Shown: positions 1-11,453, counted from the stretch's first letter. The stretch: DNA of 33,828 bases from Deltaproteobacteria bacterium (GCA_016218885.1 JACRCT010000581.1:1-33828), one strand, 5' to 3'. Numbers and translations are program-made. The notes: generated by a model from the sequence alone, not told the origin.

Positions 1-2
1 AG

Positions 3-602
3 GTGATCGAGGCGGCGCTGGCCCAGCCGGGCTTCAGCGCCGACGAGCCGGTCAAGACCATCACCGTCGGCTTCGGACGCAACGCGGTGCTGGGCGTGGC
101 GGGCAAGGTCGTCGAGGCGGTGAAGAGCGGCGCCCTCAAGCACTTCTTCCTGGTGGGCGGCTGCGACGGCGCCAAGACGGGGCGCAACTACTACACCGAG
201 TTCGCCGAGGCGGTCCCCAAGGACTGCGTGGTCCTCACCCTGGCCTGCGGCAAGTACCGCTTCAACAAGCTCGACTTCGGCGACATCGGGGGCATCCCGC
301 GGCTGCTCGACATCGGCCAGTGCAACGACGCCTACTCGGCCATCCAGATCGCCGTGGCCCTCTCCAAGGCCTTCAACACCGACGTGAACAGCCTGCCGCT
401 GTCGATGATCCTCTCCTGGTACGAGCAGAAGGCGGTGGCCATCCTGCTCACGCTGCTGCACCTGGGCATCAAGAACATCCGCCTTGGGCCCAGCCTCCCG
501 GCGTTCGTCAGCCCGGCCGCGCTCAACATCCTGGTGGAGAAGTTCGGCATCAAGCCCATCACCACCGCCCAGGCGGACCTGAAGGCGTGCCTGGGAAGGT
601 GA
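3..602 (+). CDS. hcp: Hydroxylamine reductase / hybrid cluster protein, C-terminal part (5' truncated by window)
   Basis: Translation ..[68 protein letters not shown].. is characteristic of the Hcp C-terminus with cluster-ligand cysteines. Confidence 0.93.
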   Translation: MIEAALAQPGFSADEPVKTITVGFGRNAVLGVAGKVVEAVKSGALKHFFLVGGCDGAKTGRNYYTEFAEAVPKDCVVLTLACGKYRFNKLDFGDIGGIPRLLDIGQCNDAYSAIQIAVALSKAFNTDVNSLPLSMILSWYEQKAVAILLTLLHLGIKNIRLGPSLPAFVSPAALNILVEKFGIKPITTAQADLKACLGR

Positions 603-681
603 GCGGGAGGGCGGCTCGCTGGGAAGCAAGGAGCCTCGAGCAGGTCGACAGCCGGGGGTCGAGACCCTCGGCCAGATGCTC

Positions 682-720
682 AGCCCGGCGCTGCGGAGGT
701 CGCAGCGCCGGGCTTCTTTT
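682..720 (+). terminator. Rho-independent terminator downstream of hcp
   Basis: Perfect 14-bp stem AGCCCGGCGCTGCG / CGCAGCGCCGGGCT, loop GAGGT, followed by TCTTTT. Confidence 0.9.
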
Positions 721-763
721 GCCTTCGCTTCGTGCCGTCAGGGCAGCCGGCACACCGCGCCGA

Positions 764-1180
764 CTACAGCTCGACGTAGGTCTTGGGCGCCATGTTGCTC
801 TCCATGGTCCAGACCATCGCCCGGCCGTGGCGCAGCAGGTAGGGAGCGAGCACGCCGGCCCCGTGGGCCTCCACCACCGGCTTGAGGAATGGGAGCTTCT
901 CCAGCACGAGCTCCATCGTCTTCGGGTCCTCCTGCAGCTCGACCCGGCCCGTGATGCGGACCTGGGTTCGGCTGCGCGGGTCGAAGAAGCACAGCTCCAC
1001 CTTCGGATTGGCGGCGATCTGCTTGTAGAGGTCCTTGGCCTTGCCGGTGTTGAAGAGGATGCCCTCCTCGTTGGCGCGCAAGGTCATCACCGTTCGGACG
1101 CGGGCCTGATCGCCCTCCGTGGTGGCAAGAGCACACATCGGGTTCTCGTTGACGAGGGCCAGGATCTGTCCGCGGTCCAT
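764..1180 (-). CDS. Pyridoxamine 5'-phosphate oxidase-family (FMN-binding split barrel) protein
   Basis: MDRGQILALVNENPMCALATTEGDQARVRTVMTLRANEEGILFNTGKAKDLYKQIAANPKVELCFFD..; start chosen at internal ATG (1180) of the longer ORF 764..1330. Confidence 0.8.
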   Translation of the reverse strand: MDRGQILALVNENPMCALATTEGDQARVRTVMTLRANEEGILFNTGKAKDLYKQIAANPKVELCFFDPRSRTQVRITGRVELQEDPKTMELVLEKLPFLKPVVEAHGAGVLAPYLLRHGRAMVWTMESNMAPKTYVEL

Positions 1181-1489
1181 TCGGTCTTCTCCCAAGAGCA
1201 AGAGATCGGCGAGTCGCACTGCCGTCGAGTGGCTGACGGGTCTTGGGAACTCTGGCACGCGCTCGGGGAGATACCCAGCGGTGAGTAGCTGGCCCCCGCC
1301 CCACCTATTGGCGAGGCCCGCTGCTGCCAAATTGCCGCAGGTCCCTCTGGCCAGGTCGTAACCTGGCGTCCTGACTGATGTTTCTCGGTGCGTCCTGCGG
1401 GCAAGCAGCTTGCGTTGCCCGGCGACGCGGGTTGAGAGGCAACATCCTTGTCTGTTAGCGTCCGCGGCCCATCAAGAACGGAGAACGAG

Positions 1490-2512
1490 ATGTCCAAGCG
1501 CTTCCACGTGGCGATCCTCGGTGCAACCGGCGTCGTAGGCCGGGAGTTCATCCGCTGCCTCGAGGAGCGGGAGTTCCCGGTGGAGAAGCTGACCCTGCTC
1601 GCCAGCCCGCGCAGCGAGGGCGAGATGCTCGAGTTCAAGGACGAGGAGCTCCCCGTTCGCGCGGTCAAGGCCGAGCACTTCCAGGGCGTGCAGATTGCCC
1701 TGTTCTCGCCTGGCGCCTCGGTCAGCCGCGAGTGGGCGCCGGTGGCCGCCAAGGCCGGGGCCATGGTCATCGACAACTCCAGCGCCTTCCGCATGGAGGC
1801 CGACGTCCCGCTCATCGTGCCCGAGGTCAACCCCGACGCGGTGGCGATGGCCAGGAGCCGCAGCATCATCGCCAATCCCAACTGCTCGACCATCCAGATG
1901 GTGGTGGCGCTCAAGCCGCTGCACGACGCGGCCAACATCCTGCGCGTCGTCGTCTCGACCTACCAGTCGGTCTCCGGCAAGGGCCAGAAGGGCATCGCTG
2001 AGTTGGAGAAGCAGACCGGCGACCTGATGAACGCGCGCGAGGTCGAGCCCCTGGCGTTCCCGCACCGCATCGCCTTCAACGTGCTGCCGCACATCGATGA
2101 TTTCACCGAGAACGGCTACACGAAGGAGGAGATGAAGATGGTCAACGAGACCCGCAAGATCCTGGGCGTGCCCGATCTGCGGGTCAGCGCCACGACGGTG
2201 CGCGTCCCGGTGTTCTTTGGGCACAGCGAGGCCATCAACATCACCACCGAGAGAAAGCTCACCGCCGAGCAGGCGCGCGAGCTGCTGCGCAAGGCTCCGG
2301 GCGTGAAGGTCCTCGACGATCCGAAGGCCAACGTCTACCCGATGCCCATGCTCGCCGCCGGCGACGACGCCACCCATGTCGGACGCATCCGCGAGGACAT
2401 CAGCCAGATGAACGGGTTGGATCTGTTCGTCTGTGCCGACAACCTGCGCAAGGGCGCCGCGCTCAACGCCGTGCAGATCGCCGAGCTGCTCGTGCAGCGC
2501 GCACTGGTCTAG
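1490..2512 (+). CDS. asd: Aspartate-semialdehyde dehydrogenase
   Basis: HVAILGATGVVGREFIRCLEEREFPVEKLTLLASPRSEG.., IIANPNCSTIQMVVALKPLHD, VSTYQSVSGKGQKGI..; start at ATG 1490 (MSKRFHV). Confidence 0.95.
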   Translation: MSKRFHVAILGATGVVGREFIRCLEEREFPVEKLTLLASPRSEGEMLEFKDEELPVRAVKAEHFQGVQIALFSPGASVSREWAPVAAKAGAMVIDNSSAFRMEADVPLIVPEVNPDAVAMARSRSIIANPNCSTIQMVVALKPLHDAANILRVVVSTYQSVSGKGQKGIAELEKQTGDLMNAREVEPLAFPHRIAFNVLPHIDDFTENGYTKEEMKMVNETRKILGVPDLRVSATTVRVPVFFGHSEAINITTERKLTAEQARELLRKAPGVKVLDDPKANVYPMPMLAAGDDATHVGRIREDISQMNGLDLFVCADNLRKGAALNAVQIAELLVQRALV

Positions 2513-2817
2513 CGTCCTCCAGTCCCGTCCACGAGCATCGTTGCGGCCGGCATGGTGACTCGGCCGAGGTGGGTCGGCGCCGCTCCAACGACCGGGGTGG
2601 CCTCTTCCTCGTTGGCGCTGCCGCGTGCCCTTCATACTCCTAGCCAGGTTCCAATCCGGCACCCCAGGGGGCGCTTTCTTCCTGGTACCTGCTGTTGTCT
2701 CAAGTTCCCGCCATCGCTGGGGAATCCGGGCTCGTGGAGGGTGTCCCAATCCGCTTTGGCTCGAAAACGAGGCTCAAGATCGGCGCAAGGCGTGACGACC
2801 ACTGGAGTTGGATAAGC

Positions 2818-4959
2818 ATGATCACCAGTCCCGAGAACGCCATGTACTCACTGGCAGACCTCGAGCTCTCCCACGCGATGCTGATAGGCGCGGCAATGCG
2901 GCGCCTTGGGCAGGGTGCGGAGACGCTCGAATCAGTGGCGCAGACAGCGGCCCGGTTCTTCTGCGATCAGCTGCGAGACGAGCAGGGGGAGCGCTCGGCC
3001 TGTGTTCTGGCGCGCTGCTTCAAGACGCACCGCTATGGCCTGCTTCCCCCTGAGCTCAAGGTCGCCGCCGAGGCGGAACTCCCCGGGCAGGTCCTCGACC
3101 CCCAGACGCGGGCCGTGGCTCTGCTCGGTACCTGGGGCGATCTGCCCGCGTGGTGCGCGCGGCGTGAGTCGGTCGGTCGCCAGGCCATCCCCATCATCGA
3201 TGCTCGGATGCTGGACCGCATGCCCATGCTGCGAGAGCTCTTCCGCGCCAGCGGGCTCGACTGGAGCTCCTTTGTCCGCGGCGAATCGTCGACCCCGAGG
3301 AAGGGCTTCGAGGTCTTCCTCGTGGCCGATGCCGACGGCAGCCCGATCATTCCTGCTCAGGAGCAGTTCGTCCGGTCCCATGGCGTGAAGTCGGCGGTGG
3401 GGTTCAGCTTCTTGCTCCCGACCCAGGAGATCTTCGCGGTCGTCCTCTTCACCCGGGTCCGCGTCGATGCAGGCATCGCCGACTTGTTCCAGACGCTCGC
3501 CCTGAGCCTGAAGCTGGCGGTGCTCCCGCTGGTCTCGGCACCGACCTTCGAGGGCATGGGGCCGGACCCCGCGCTCGACGTCCAGGACAAGATCCTCAGC
3601 GCTCAGAATGCCACCCTGCAGGAGCTGCTGGCGGTCCACGAGGAGCAAGCCCGGACGCACTTGGAGCTGATTGGCGCCCAGAAGCGAGCCCTCGACCAAC
3701 GCGCCCGCGAAGCCGCCGCGGCCAACAAGGCCCTGGAGCGGATCAACGCCGAGCAGAACCTCGTCCTCGAGAGCAGCACCCTGGGCATCGCGCTGGTGCG
3801 CAAGCGCCATTTCCAGTGGGCCAACCGGCGGCTCGAGGAGCTCCTGGGCATCCCCCTCGCGCGGATCCAGGGCGCGTCGACCCGCATCCTCTACCCCTCC
3901 TACGAGGTCTACGAGGAGCTGAGCCGCGCAGCCTACGCGCTCCTTGCCCAGGGCCTGCGCTCGGAGCACACGCTGCAGCTGCGCCGCCGCGACGGGACCC
4001 TCTTCTGGTGCCGGTTCATCGGCAAGGCGCTGGACAGCGCCGACCCCGAGGCAGGCTCCATCTGGATGTTCGAGGACATCACCGAGGCCAAGCGCGCCGA
4101 GCAGGAGCGGCAGATGATGGAGGTGCAGCTGCGGCAGGCCCAGAAGCTGGAATCGGTGGGGCGCCTGGCGGCGGGGGTGGCCCACGAGATCAACACGCCC
4201 ATCCAGTTCGTGAGCGACAACGTGCACTTCGTCAAGGGCGCGGTCGGCGACTTGGAAGGGCTGCTCGACCACTGCCGCTCGCTCGCTCTGCGTTCCGGGG
4301 AGAACGCGGCGACCCAGTTGGCGGCGGCCGAGGAGGCTGCAGACCTGAGCTTCCTGCGCGAGAACATCCCCAAGGCGCTGGAGAGCTCGCTCGAGGGGTT
4401 GAGCCGGGTGGCCACGATCGTCGGGTCGATGAAGGAGTTCGCGCACCCGGACCAGAAGGAGATGGCGCCCGTGGACCTCAACCAGGCGATCCGCAGCACG
4501 CTGACGATCGCCCACAACGAATACAAGTACGTCGCCGACGTGGACACCGACTTCGGGGAGCTTCCGCTGGTGGTCTGCCACGGGGGCGAGGTGAACCAGG
4601 CCGTGCTGAACATCGTGGTGAACGCGGCCCACGCCGTGGCGGACGTGGTGCAGGGTACCGACAACAAAGGGCGGATCGGTCTCGCCACCCGGCGCGAGGG
4701 GGAGTCGGTGGTGGTGCGCATCTCGGACACCGGGACAGGCATCCCCGAAGGTATCCGCGACCAGGTCTTCGACCCCTTCTTCACCACCAAGGAGGTGGGC
4801 AGGGGAACCGGCCAGGGGCTCTCCATCGCCCGCTCCATCATCGCGGACAAGCACGGCGGCGAGCTCACCTTCGAGACCGAGGTGGGCAAAGGCACGACCT
4901 TCATCATCCGCTTGCCGCTCGAGGGCCGAAAAGCCGCGCCAGCTCCCGCGTTGCGGTGA
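2818..4959 (+). CDS. PAS-domain sensor histidine kinase
   Basis: PAS-like segment (NLVLESSTLGIALVRKRHFQWANRRLEELLG), His box GVAHEINTPIQFVSDN, ATPase motifs NIVVNAAHAV, ISDTGTGIPEGI, DPFFTTKEVGRGTGQGLSIARSI. Confidence 0.92.
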   Translation: MITSPENAMYSLADLELSHAMLIGAAMRRLGQGAETLESVAQTAARFFCDQLRDEQGERSACVLARCFKTHRYGLLPPELKVAAEAELPGQVLDPQTRAVALLGTWGDLPAWCARRESVGRQAIPIIDARMLDRMPMLRELFRASGLDWSSFVRGESSTPRKGFEVFLVADADGSPIIPAQEQFVRSHGVKSAVGFSFLLPTQEIFAVVLFTRVRVDAGIADLFQTLALSLKLAVLPLVSAPTFEGMGPDPALDVQDKILSAQNATLQELLAVHEEQARTHLELIGAQKRALDQRAREAAAANKALERINAEQNLVLESSTLGIALVRKRHFQWANRRLEELLGIPLARIQGASTRILYPSYEVYEELSRAAYALLAQGLRSEHTLQLRRRDGTLFWCRFIGKALDSADPEAGSIWMFEDITEAKRAEQERQMMEVQLRQAQKLESVGRLAAGVAHEINTPIQFVSDNVHFVKGAVGDLEGLLDHCRSLALRSGENAATQLAAAEEAADLSFLRENIPKALESSLEGLSRVATIVGSMKEFAHPDQKEMAPVDLNQAIRSTLTIAHNEYKYVADVDTDFGELPLVVCHGGEVNQAVLNIVVNAAHAVADVVQGTDNKGRIGLATRREGESVVVRISDTGTGIPEGIRDQVFDPFFTTKEVGRGTGQGLSIARSIIADKHGGELTFETEVGKGTTFIIRLPLEGRKAAPAPALR

Positions 4960-5076
4960 CGCGGCCCGTGCGGTGACGGGACGGCCCAGGGTCGCGACCG
5001 GGCCCAGAGCGTGGTATGCACCCTGAGCGAAGCGAGGAAAGCCGTGAGGTCCTCGCGCCCAGCGGAGGGGCACCCC

Positions 5077-5481
5077 ATGCGAAGCCTGATGAGCTGGTCC
5101 GTAGCGCTCCTGGTGGCGGCTGCCGGCTGCGGCGACCCGGAAGAGGGCGACTACTGCGAGTACAGCTGGCCTCGCTGCAAGGACGACCACACCGCGCTCT
5201 TCTGCGACACCAACGTCTATCGCGCGCTGAGCTGCCCCGGTGCCAAGGGTTGCCGCGCGGACACCGTGAGTGGGCAGCACGTCATGGCCTGTGACATCAC
5301 CGGCACCGTCGCCGGTGACCAGTGCACCTCCGACTACATGGGCTTCGTCATCTGCCGCTCTGCCTACGCCGCCATTCGGTGCAACGGGATCACCTGGGCC
5401 AACCTGGAGTGCCCGGAGGGGACCTGCGAGGACGGGACGTTCAAGGTTGGAGGGATGTCCAGCCGCGGAAGCTGCGAGTGA
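5077..5481 (+). CDS. Small Cys-rich putative lipoprotein
   Basis: MRSLMSWSVALLVAAAGCGDPEEGDYCEY..: signal peptide with lipobox-like AAGC, many cysteines; no family recognised. Confidence 0.65.
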   Translation: MRSLMSWSVALLVAAAGCGDPEEGDYCEYSWPRCKDDHTALFCDTNVYRALSCPGAKGCRADTVSGQHVMACDITGTVAGDQCTSDYMGFVICRSAYAAIRCNGITWANLECPEGTCEDGTFKVGGMSSRGSCE

Positions 5482-5523
5482 GCCGTCTCTGACCCGGCAA
5501 AGCCGGAACCCACGAAGGTTGCC

Positions 5524-5590
5524 GGGGCTTCAGGCTCCAGACCGCAGGCTTCAGGTCAAGCAGTGCCTGGAGTCTGAAGTCTGGAGCCCC
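5524..5590. repeat. Dispersed palindromic intergenic element, copy A
   Basis: 33 bp at 5531-5563 match the reverse complement of 16343-16375 at 31/33 positions; second block 5566-5593 matches the reverse complement of 16281-16307; outer arms GGGGCT/AGCCCC. Confidence 0.7.
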
Positions 5591-5736
5591 AAGTCCCTGC
5601 ATCGAGCGGGAAGCATCGCTTTCGGCCGCAGGTTGGACGACACCGGGACAGTCGTTCCCGGCGGCCGGGGCTGCTGCTAGGCTGCCCGCCTCGCGCGCCG
5701 GGGATCAGGCGCTCACTGCTTCAAGGGGAAAGACGA

Positions 5737-7419
<1,683 letters not shown>

Positions 7420-7737
7420 GGAGCCGCGCAAGATTAGCGACTCCATCTCGGCGCCTCGCCGCCGAGAGTTGGAGTGCTCACTTCCGCGCGAGGCCTTCAG
7501 GCCAGCGGCCGCCGAGGGCCGCAGATGAGCATTGGGCGCCGCTGCTGGTCGGCGAGCCCCTGCGCGTCGGTGTGCCGCTAGCGGTTGGTCGCCGGCGGAC
7601 CAGCGCGGGGGCACGCCATGCTCCGACGACCTTCCCGCTTCCGGCCACAGAAGCCCTCCCCCCGCACGACCGTCGCGGGAGGAGAGGTTTCGGCTCAAGG
7701 CCGCTTCACGTTTCGCCTTTGAATTGGGACCGGGCTG

Positions 7738-10362
7738 CTACTGCGCGACGCGATCGGAGGTCCGGCGGGTGCGGCGCACCAGCGCCAGCAGCATCAGGAA
7801 GAGCGCTCCGGTCTCTCCACCGCCGCCGACGCTGCAGCCACACCCGTCGTTGATGCCGGGGTCCGTTCCGGCCCCGCTATCCTTGGCCACCCCGGGGGCC
7901 GCGCCGTCCGAGGCGTAGCCTGCACCATCGGCGAGCGCCGCATCTGCCGTGCCGCCATTGCTCGCATCGTCGGCGCCGGCTCCATCTGCCGTTTCCGCGT
8001 CGGGCTCGGCCCCTGCCGCGTCGCTGCCTGCCACCGTCGAACCGGCGTCGAGGCGGGGCCCGGAAGTCGGGTCCAGCGGATCGGTGCCGTTCTCTACTTC
8101 CTCGCCGTCGGTGAGCTCGTCCCCGTCGGTGTCCGGATTGCCGGGATCGGTTCCCTGCGCGCGCTCGTCCACGTCCGCCAGGCCGTCGCCGTCGTCGTCC
8201 CGAGTCGACACCACATGCAGGACCCAGCTCTGATTGGAAGGTCTGCTGAAGGCGCGTGAGCCTCCGCCGGAAACGGTGGTCGTCGCGGTGAAGGCGCCGG
8301 TGCGCGGGTCATAGAAGCGGGCCGCCGCCTCACCTTGAACCTGGGCGAGGTTGACCGTGACCGAGGACTGGCTGGCGGGGAGGTAGACGACGTATTCGAG
8401 GCCTGGCGTGGCCAGACACTTCGCCTCTCCATTGACGAGGCTGTCGTCAGGGCGCATGTGGTCGAGGCTGTGCAGCTCGTGGTTGAAGAAGCGCCCGGCG
8501 ATGCCCACATACTTGCGACCGCGGTCCGATTGCGGATCGAGCCCCTGCGACGAAGCGGTCCTCGGGTCCCAGGCCATGACGCCCGGAGAGCGCGAGTCGT
8601 TGTGGAGCAGGTAGTGCACGCCGCTGACGGCTCGAGCCCAGACCTCCTCTCGCACGTCGCCGTGCTCATAGGGTTCGCCTTCGGTCTTCATGGTCGGGGT
8701 GGCGCCGAACGGGGGGACTCCGGGATTGGTGACCCGGAAGCTGGCTTGGGCTGAGCGGTCAGCCCAGACCATTCCGCGGCTCATGAAGAAGCTGCGGAAG
8801 TGGCCCTCCATGTTGGTGTCGTTCTCGTAGCTCCACTCGTCGCGGAAGTCGAACCAGACGTTGCCGCAGGCGGAGGCCTCCTCGATGAGCTTGAGGGCGA
8901 AGCGCTCCCACAGCCACTGGGTCTTGCGACGGGCCGGCCAGCTGTCGCTCCAGGTCTCGGCGTGGATCTCCGTCCCCGGGGAGTCGATGTGGGTGATGTC
9001 GCCGAGGGTGGCGGCCGGGCCCCCGTTGCGCGTGGCGAAGGGGTGGTACTTGAAGTCCTCGGAGTCCTTGGGCCAGCCGAAGAAGACGGTGATCCCCAGG
9101 AGCATCTGGTGGCTCGCGAGCCGACCGCAGAGGTCCCTCAGGCGCGGCCAGTAGTGCTGGTCGGGGTCGGTGCCCTCGTTGAAGCTCATCAGGTCCCACT
9201 GCTTGCCGCCGTCATAGGCGTTGACCCCCGAGCTCTTTCGCGCCCATGGGGTGATGCCAGGATAGACGTAGCCCCACCGGTCCTCGACGTGGCTCCCGTC
9301 GAGCTTCTGCCGTGGCGGGACGAATGCCCAGACGTGTGCGCCGGGATGCCCCTCCGCCGCCAAGGCGTCCACCCAGGCGCGATAGTTGAGCCCCAGGTTC
9401 TGCATCACGCACTGCGTACCGCTGTCACAGAGCACCATTCGGGTCTTTCGCCCCTGACGGAAGTAGTGCCCCGAGGCGCTGATGCCGAAGCCCTCGGCGG
9501 GAGGCGGCTGGGTGCCCGCATCTGGAGGCGGCAAGGTGCCCGCGTCCGTCCCCGGGCCAAGACCGGCGTTCGCCCCAGCATCGTGGTTGAGCTCGGCCTC
9601 AGCGGCGGTCAGTGCTCGGTCGTAGATCCTCAGGCGGTCGAACCTGCTGTCGATGTAGCGCGGCTCGGAGTCGCGGTGCGAATGGCTCAGCCGAATGTCC
9701 GAGGCGCTGACCGCATAGGGACCGGAGTAGGTGCCGTCGAAGACCAATTGGAGTTCCGACGCCGAAGCCATGGCCTGATACATCTTCACCCGCTTCTGGA
9801 CCGAATCGTGGGTGACGACCACGTGATAGGGGGTGTTCATCGAGACGCCCGTCGTAGGCAGCGCGTAATGGTCGGGCGGTGCGGCCGAGCTTCGAGTCCC
9901 GACCGCGGGAGGATCCCAGACGGCGGTCGAGCCGTTGATGCGCATCCCGAGCTTGGTGCCCTCGCGCATGAAGAACTCGGGGCCAGTTCCCCCCAGATCG
10001 CTGGCGCCGCTGAACACCCGCCCGGCCGTGTGCTCTCCCGCATTCTTGATTTGGAACCACAGCTCCACCGTCCAGCTTCCGGCGAGGAGGCTGCCTCGCG
10101 GAATGGAGGTCCAGCCGAAGCTGGAGGATTCGATCAGGTGCAGCATCCCCGACTCCCATGCATGATCCCCATGCACGATCGCGTCGTGGCCTCGTCCCGA
10201 GATGTCGGCGACGTCGGTGCCGCTTGATTCGTTGAAGGTCAGATCCGCACCCAGGTCCTCGCTCACCTGCGCCACGACTGCTTGTGGCGCCAGCGCCACG
10301 CAGGCGGTGAGAGCGCTCGCCACGAAGATTCTTCGCCCTGTCTGACGGCGGATGGATCCCAT
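7738..10362 (-). CDS. Secreted LamG-domain / DUF4038-like glycoside-hydrolase-type protein with TSP3-like Ca-binding segment and MYXO-CTERM-like anchor
   Basis: Signal peptide MGSIRRQTGRRIFVASALTACVALAPQAVVAQ; LamG-like N-terminus; YVVYLPASQSSVTVNLAQ..RFYDPRTGAF (collagen-binding-like C-terminus seen in DUF4038 proteins); DDDGDGLADVDE..DTDGDELTDGEEVENGTDP; C-terminus GCGCSVGGGGETGALFLMLLALVRRTRR. Confidence 0.75.
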   Translation of the reverse strand: MGSIRRQTGRRIFVASALTACVALAPQAVVAQVSEDLGADLTFNESSGTDVADISGRGHDAIVHGDHAWESGMLHLIESSSFGWTSIPRGSLLAGSWTVELWFQIKNAGEHTAGRVFSGASDLGGTGPEFFMREGTKLGMRINGSTAVWDPPAVGTRSSAAPPDHYALPTTGVSMNTPYHVVVTHDSVQKRVKMYQAMASASELQLVFDGTYSGPYAVSASDIRLSHSHRDSEPRYIDSRFDRLRIYDRALTAAEAELNHDAGANAGLGPGTDAGTLPPPDAGTQPPPAEGFGISASGHYFRQGRKTRMVLCDSGTQCVMQNLGLNYRAWVDALAAEGHPGAHVWAFVPPRQKLDGSHVEDRWGYVYPGITPWARKSSGVNAYDGGKQWDLMSFNEGTDPDQHYWPRLRDLCGRLASHQMLLGITVFFGWPKDSEDFKYHPFATRNGGPAATLGDITHIDSPGTEIHAETWSDSWPARRKTQWLWERFALKLIEEASACGNVWFDFRDEWSYENDTNMEGHFRSFFMSRGMVWADRSAQASFRVTNPGVPPFGATPTMKTEGEPYEHGDVREEVWARAVSGVHYLLHNDSRSPGVMAWDPRTASSQGLDPQSDRGRKYVGIAGRFFNHELHSLDHMRPDDSLVNGEAKCLATPGLEYVVYLPASQSSVTVNLAQVQGEAAARFYDPRTGAFTATTTVSGGGSRAFSRPSNQSWVLHVVSTRDDDGDGLADVDERAQGTDPGNPDTDGDELTDGEEVENGTDPLDPTSGPRLDAGSTVAGSDAAGAEPDAETADGAGADDASNGGTADAALADGAGYASDGAAPGVAKDSGAGTDPGINDGCGCSVGGGGETGALFLMLLALVRRTRRTSDRVAQ

Positions 10363-10769
10363 GAAAGGCCTCCAGAGCTTGGACCAGCACGATGAGCGTG
10401 GATTTCTTCACATTCAGGTATCGACTGCAAGCGGGTGCCGCGCGGCCAGACGGTTCCGCGAGGGCACAGCATCAGAATTCCATTGTGGCCGTTGATACCG
10501 AATCACGGCGATGCACGAACTTGAACACCACGACTCTCACGGCGCTCGAAAAGCGAATGGAGCGACGAATGGCCCGGCCGGAAGAATGACGACCGCTTCG
10601 CAGGCGCCTTCGGAATGAGGGAGGGCAGCGTCCATGGGGGTCTCGTTCCGGAGGAGGGCCAGTCCAGCCTGAAGCTGGGCCTCAGGCGGCTGTCCACCAA
10701 CCGAACGTTGTATTGGGCCGACCACTGTTTGGATTGCGCTGGGCCGCGCTCCTCGCCATCCTCACCGGC

Positions 10770-11453
10770 ATGCGAACCCTCATTCCTGCCCTCGTCCTTG
10801 GTCTTTCGGTGGCCGTCGCCGCCTCCCCCGCTGCTGCCCAGGAGCTCGTCGAGCCCTCGACCGAGGTGAAATTCGAGAAGAGCCCCGTCATCGATGGCAA
10901 GCCCTTCCTGTGTCTGGGCACGGGCGTGCGCAAGAAGGCGATCTTCAAGGTCTACGCCATCGTCTACTGCGTCGAGGAGGCGGCGGGCCAGGCCGAGATC
11001 CAGAAGTACTTCGCAGAGGGAGCGGGCAAGGCCCACGCGCCGAGCCAGGGAAAGCAGCTCGCCGAGAAGCTCGCCGACGATCCCGGCTTCTTCCGAGCGC
11101 TGATGGCCATGAAGATCGAGAAGGCGGCGCAGCTGGTCTTCGTGCGCGATGTCGGCAAGGACAAGATGAAGGAGGCCTTCGAGGAGAGCCTCACCAGGAG
11201 CCTGGGCAAGGACGAGAAGCCGCGCATCGAGAGCTTCGTGAACCTGCTCGATCGCGACCTCAAGAGGGGCGACAGGATGATCCTGCAGACCGGGCCCGAC
11301 GGGCGGATTCGAGTGGGGCACTCCGGCGAGCCGAAGAGCGTCCAGGACCCGGTCCTCGCCGCGGCGGTGTGGCAGCCCTACCTGGGCGAGGACAGCGTGG
11401 CGCCTTCGCTCAGGAAGTCGGTGGCGGCGACCGTGGCGGCGATGCGCCCATAG
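10770..11453 (+). CDS. Chalcone isomerase-like family periplasmic protein
   Basis: Signal peptide MRTLIPALVLGLSVAVAASPAAAQE, then GKPFLCLGTGVRKKAIFKVYAIVYCVEEA.. typical of bacterial chalcone-isomerase-like proteins. Confidence 0.7.
   Translation: MRTLIPALVLGLSVAVAASPAAAQELVEPSTEVKFEKSPVIDGKPFLCLGTGVRKKAIFKVYAIVYCVEEAAGQAEIQKYFAEGAGKAHAPSQGKQLAEKLADDPGFFRALMAMKIEKAAQLVFVRDVGKDKMKEAFEESLTRSLGKDEKPRIESFVNLLDRDLKRGDRMILQTGPDGRIRVGHSGEPKSVQDPVLAAAVWQPYLGEDSVAPSLRKSVAATVAAMRP

Noticed and set aside
2594-2666. tRNA-like sequence (GGGGTG..CACCCC acceptor-like arms 73 nt apart, GGTTCCAATCC T-loop-like, TTCATAC anticodon-loop-like)
   Set aside because: T-arm spacing is off by 2 nt relative to the acceptor, and D and anticodon stems do not pair. 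Chance resemblance or at most a decayed tRNA; tRNAscan-SE would decide.
4980-5005. GGTCGCGACC palindrome downstream of the histidine kinase as an operator
   Set aside because: A single 10-bp GC-rich palindrome without a second half or promoter context; expected by chance at this GC content.
2932-5280. 782-aa antisense ORF opposite the histidine kinase
   Set aside because: Low-complexity His/Arg/Leu/Val-rich translation typical of antisense GC-rich frames; the sense frame has clear kinase motifs.
7440-7475. Hairpin ACTCCA-t-CTCGGCG/CGCCGAG-agt-TGGAGT after ettA as an intrinsic terminator
   Set aside because: The stem is real but there is no U tract on either side; not called as a confident terminator.
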